Under the pieces are notes generated by a model. That model was not told the origin of the DNA and did no database searches. It saw only the letters and a list, made by a program, of their open reading frames with translations. Positions 39,925-40,064 of a stretch of DNA of 40,064 nt are shown piece after piece. The number at the start of each line of letters is the position of its first letter. The first letter of the stretch is position 1. Source of the stretch: Oscillospiraceae bacterium. Lineage in GTDB: Bacteria > Bacillota > Clostridia > Oscillospirales > Oscillospiraceae. The stretch covers positions 1 to 40,064 of the forward strand of contig JAFQCV010000003.1 of the NCBI GenBank assembly GCA_017416325.1, in the 5' to 3' direction. Both the position numbers and the translations under genes were made by a program.

Positions 39925-40064
39925 CAAATTCCCGTTTGTCGAGCAGCCGATGGCTGCCAATTGACAATTGAAAATTGACAATGGAGAATTTCGGAGTCGC
40001 CAAAGGCGACATTTTTAAATCATTTCCGAAGGAAATACCACAATTGTCAATTATCCATTATCAA
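39925..40064. repeat. Dispersed repeat, copy 6, cut by the window edge
   Basis: It starts CAAATTCCCGTTTGTCGAGCAG and continues with AATTGACAATTG-type short repeats, GGAGTCGCC-AAA-GGCGAC, and TCATTTCCGAAGGAAATACC. The interior matches copy 4 (20053-20225) in reverse orientation. The right end lies beyond the window. Confidence 0.75.

Overview
The window looks like a chromosome segment of a spore-forming gut-type Clostridium relative (Bacillota, Clostridia; Oscillospirales is my best guess). The reasons are a complete Rnf complex in the order C-D-G-E-A-B, sporulation-associated membrane proteins (SpoVB/YabM-like, YtvI-like), RqcP next to HU, HemZ, a GlgC/GlgD/GlgA glycogen set, strong AGGAGG-type ribosome binding sites, and many short palindromic intergenic repeats. 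Most of it is moderately G+C-rich housekeeping DNA. No tRNA, rRNA, CRISPR array, phage or IS transposase gene was seen.

Layout. 1-3.7 kb (minus): amidohydrolase, SpoVB/YabM-like flippase, HU, RqcP. 3.9-11.1 kb (minus): recJ-relA-dtd-MBL hydrolase-hemZ, with a DUF559 endonuclease cassette inserted between dtd and the MBL gene. 11.2-12.3 kb (minus): YtvI-like permease. 12.4-16.1 kb (plus): ACT-domain protein, an aspartate kinase lacking its ACT domains, infC-rpmI-rplT with an attenuator leader and an ATC start codon, and an RluA-type pseudouridine synthase. 16.4-20.0 kb (plus): Zn/Cd-type P-type ATPase behind two candidate operators, lipid kinase, Nudix hydrolase. 20.2-21.6 kb (minus): MATE transporter. 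21.9-26.9 kb (plus): rnfCDGEAB.

27.1-32.06 kb (plus) is an A+T-rich island of six co-directional genes. They are an XRE helix-turn-helix protein fused to a degenerate orotate phosphoribosyltransferase domain, a type-2 PyrF, two Cof-type HAD phosphatases, a small P-loop kinase, and an XRE helix-turn-helix protein fused to an apparently intact dCMP deaminase. Its composition differs from both sides and it is closed by hairpins. The repeated design (XRE head plus pyrimidine-enzyme tail, at both ends of the cluster) makes this the strongest candidate for an undescribed system: pyrimidine-nucleotide sensing, homeostasis or possibly defence.

32.1-39.9 kb (minus): glgC-glgD-glgA, a cytoplasmic GH13 amylase, a 56-codon Cys-rich gene, a DegV-family lipid-binding protein, and a GNAT acetyltransferase at the right end. 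Six or seven copies of a mosaic repeat with CAAATTcCCgTTT-type inverted ends occupy most of the longer intergenic gaps.
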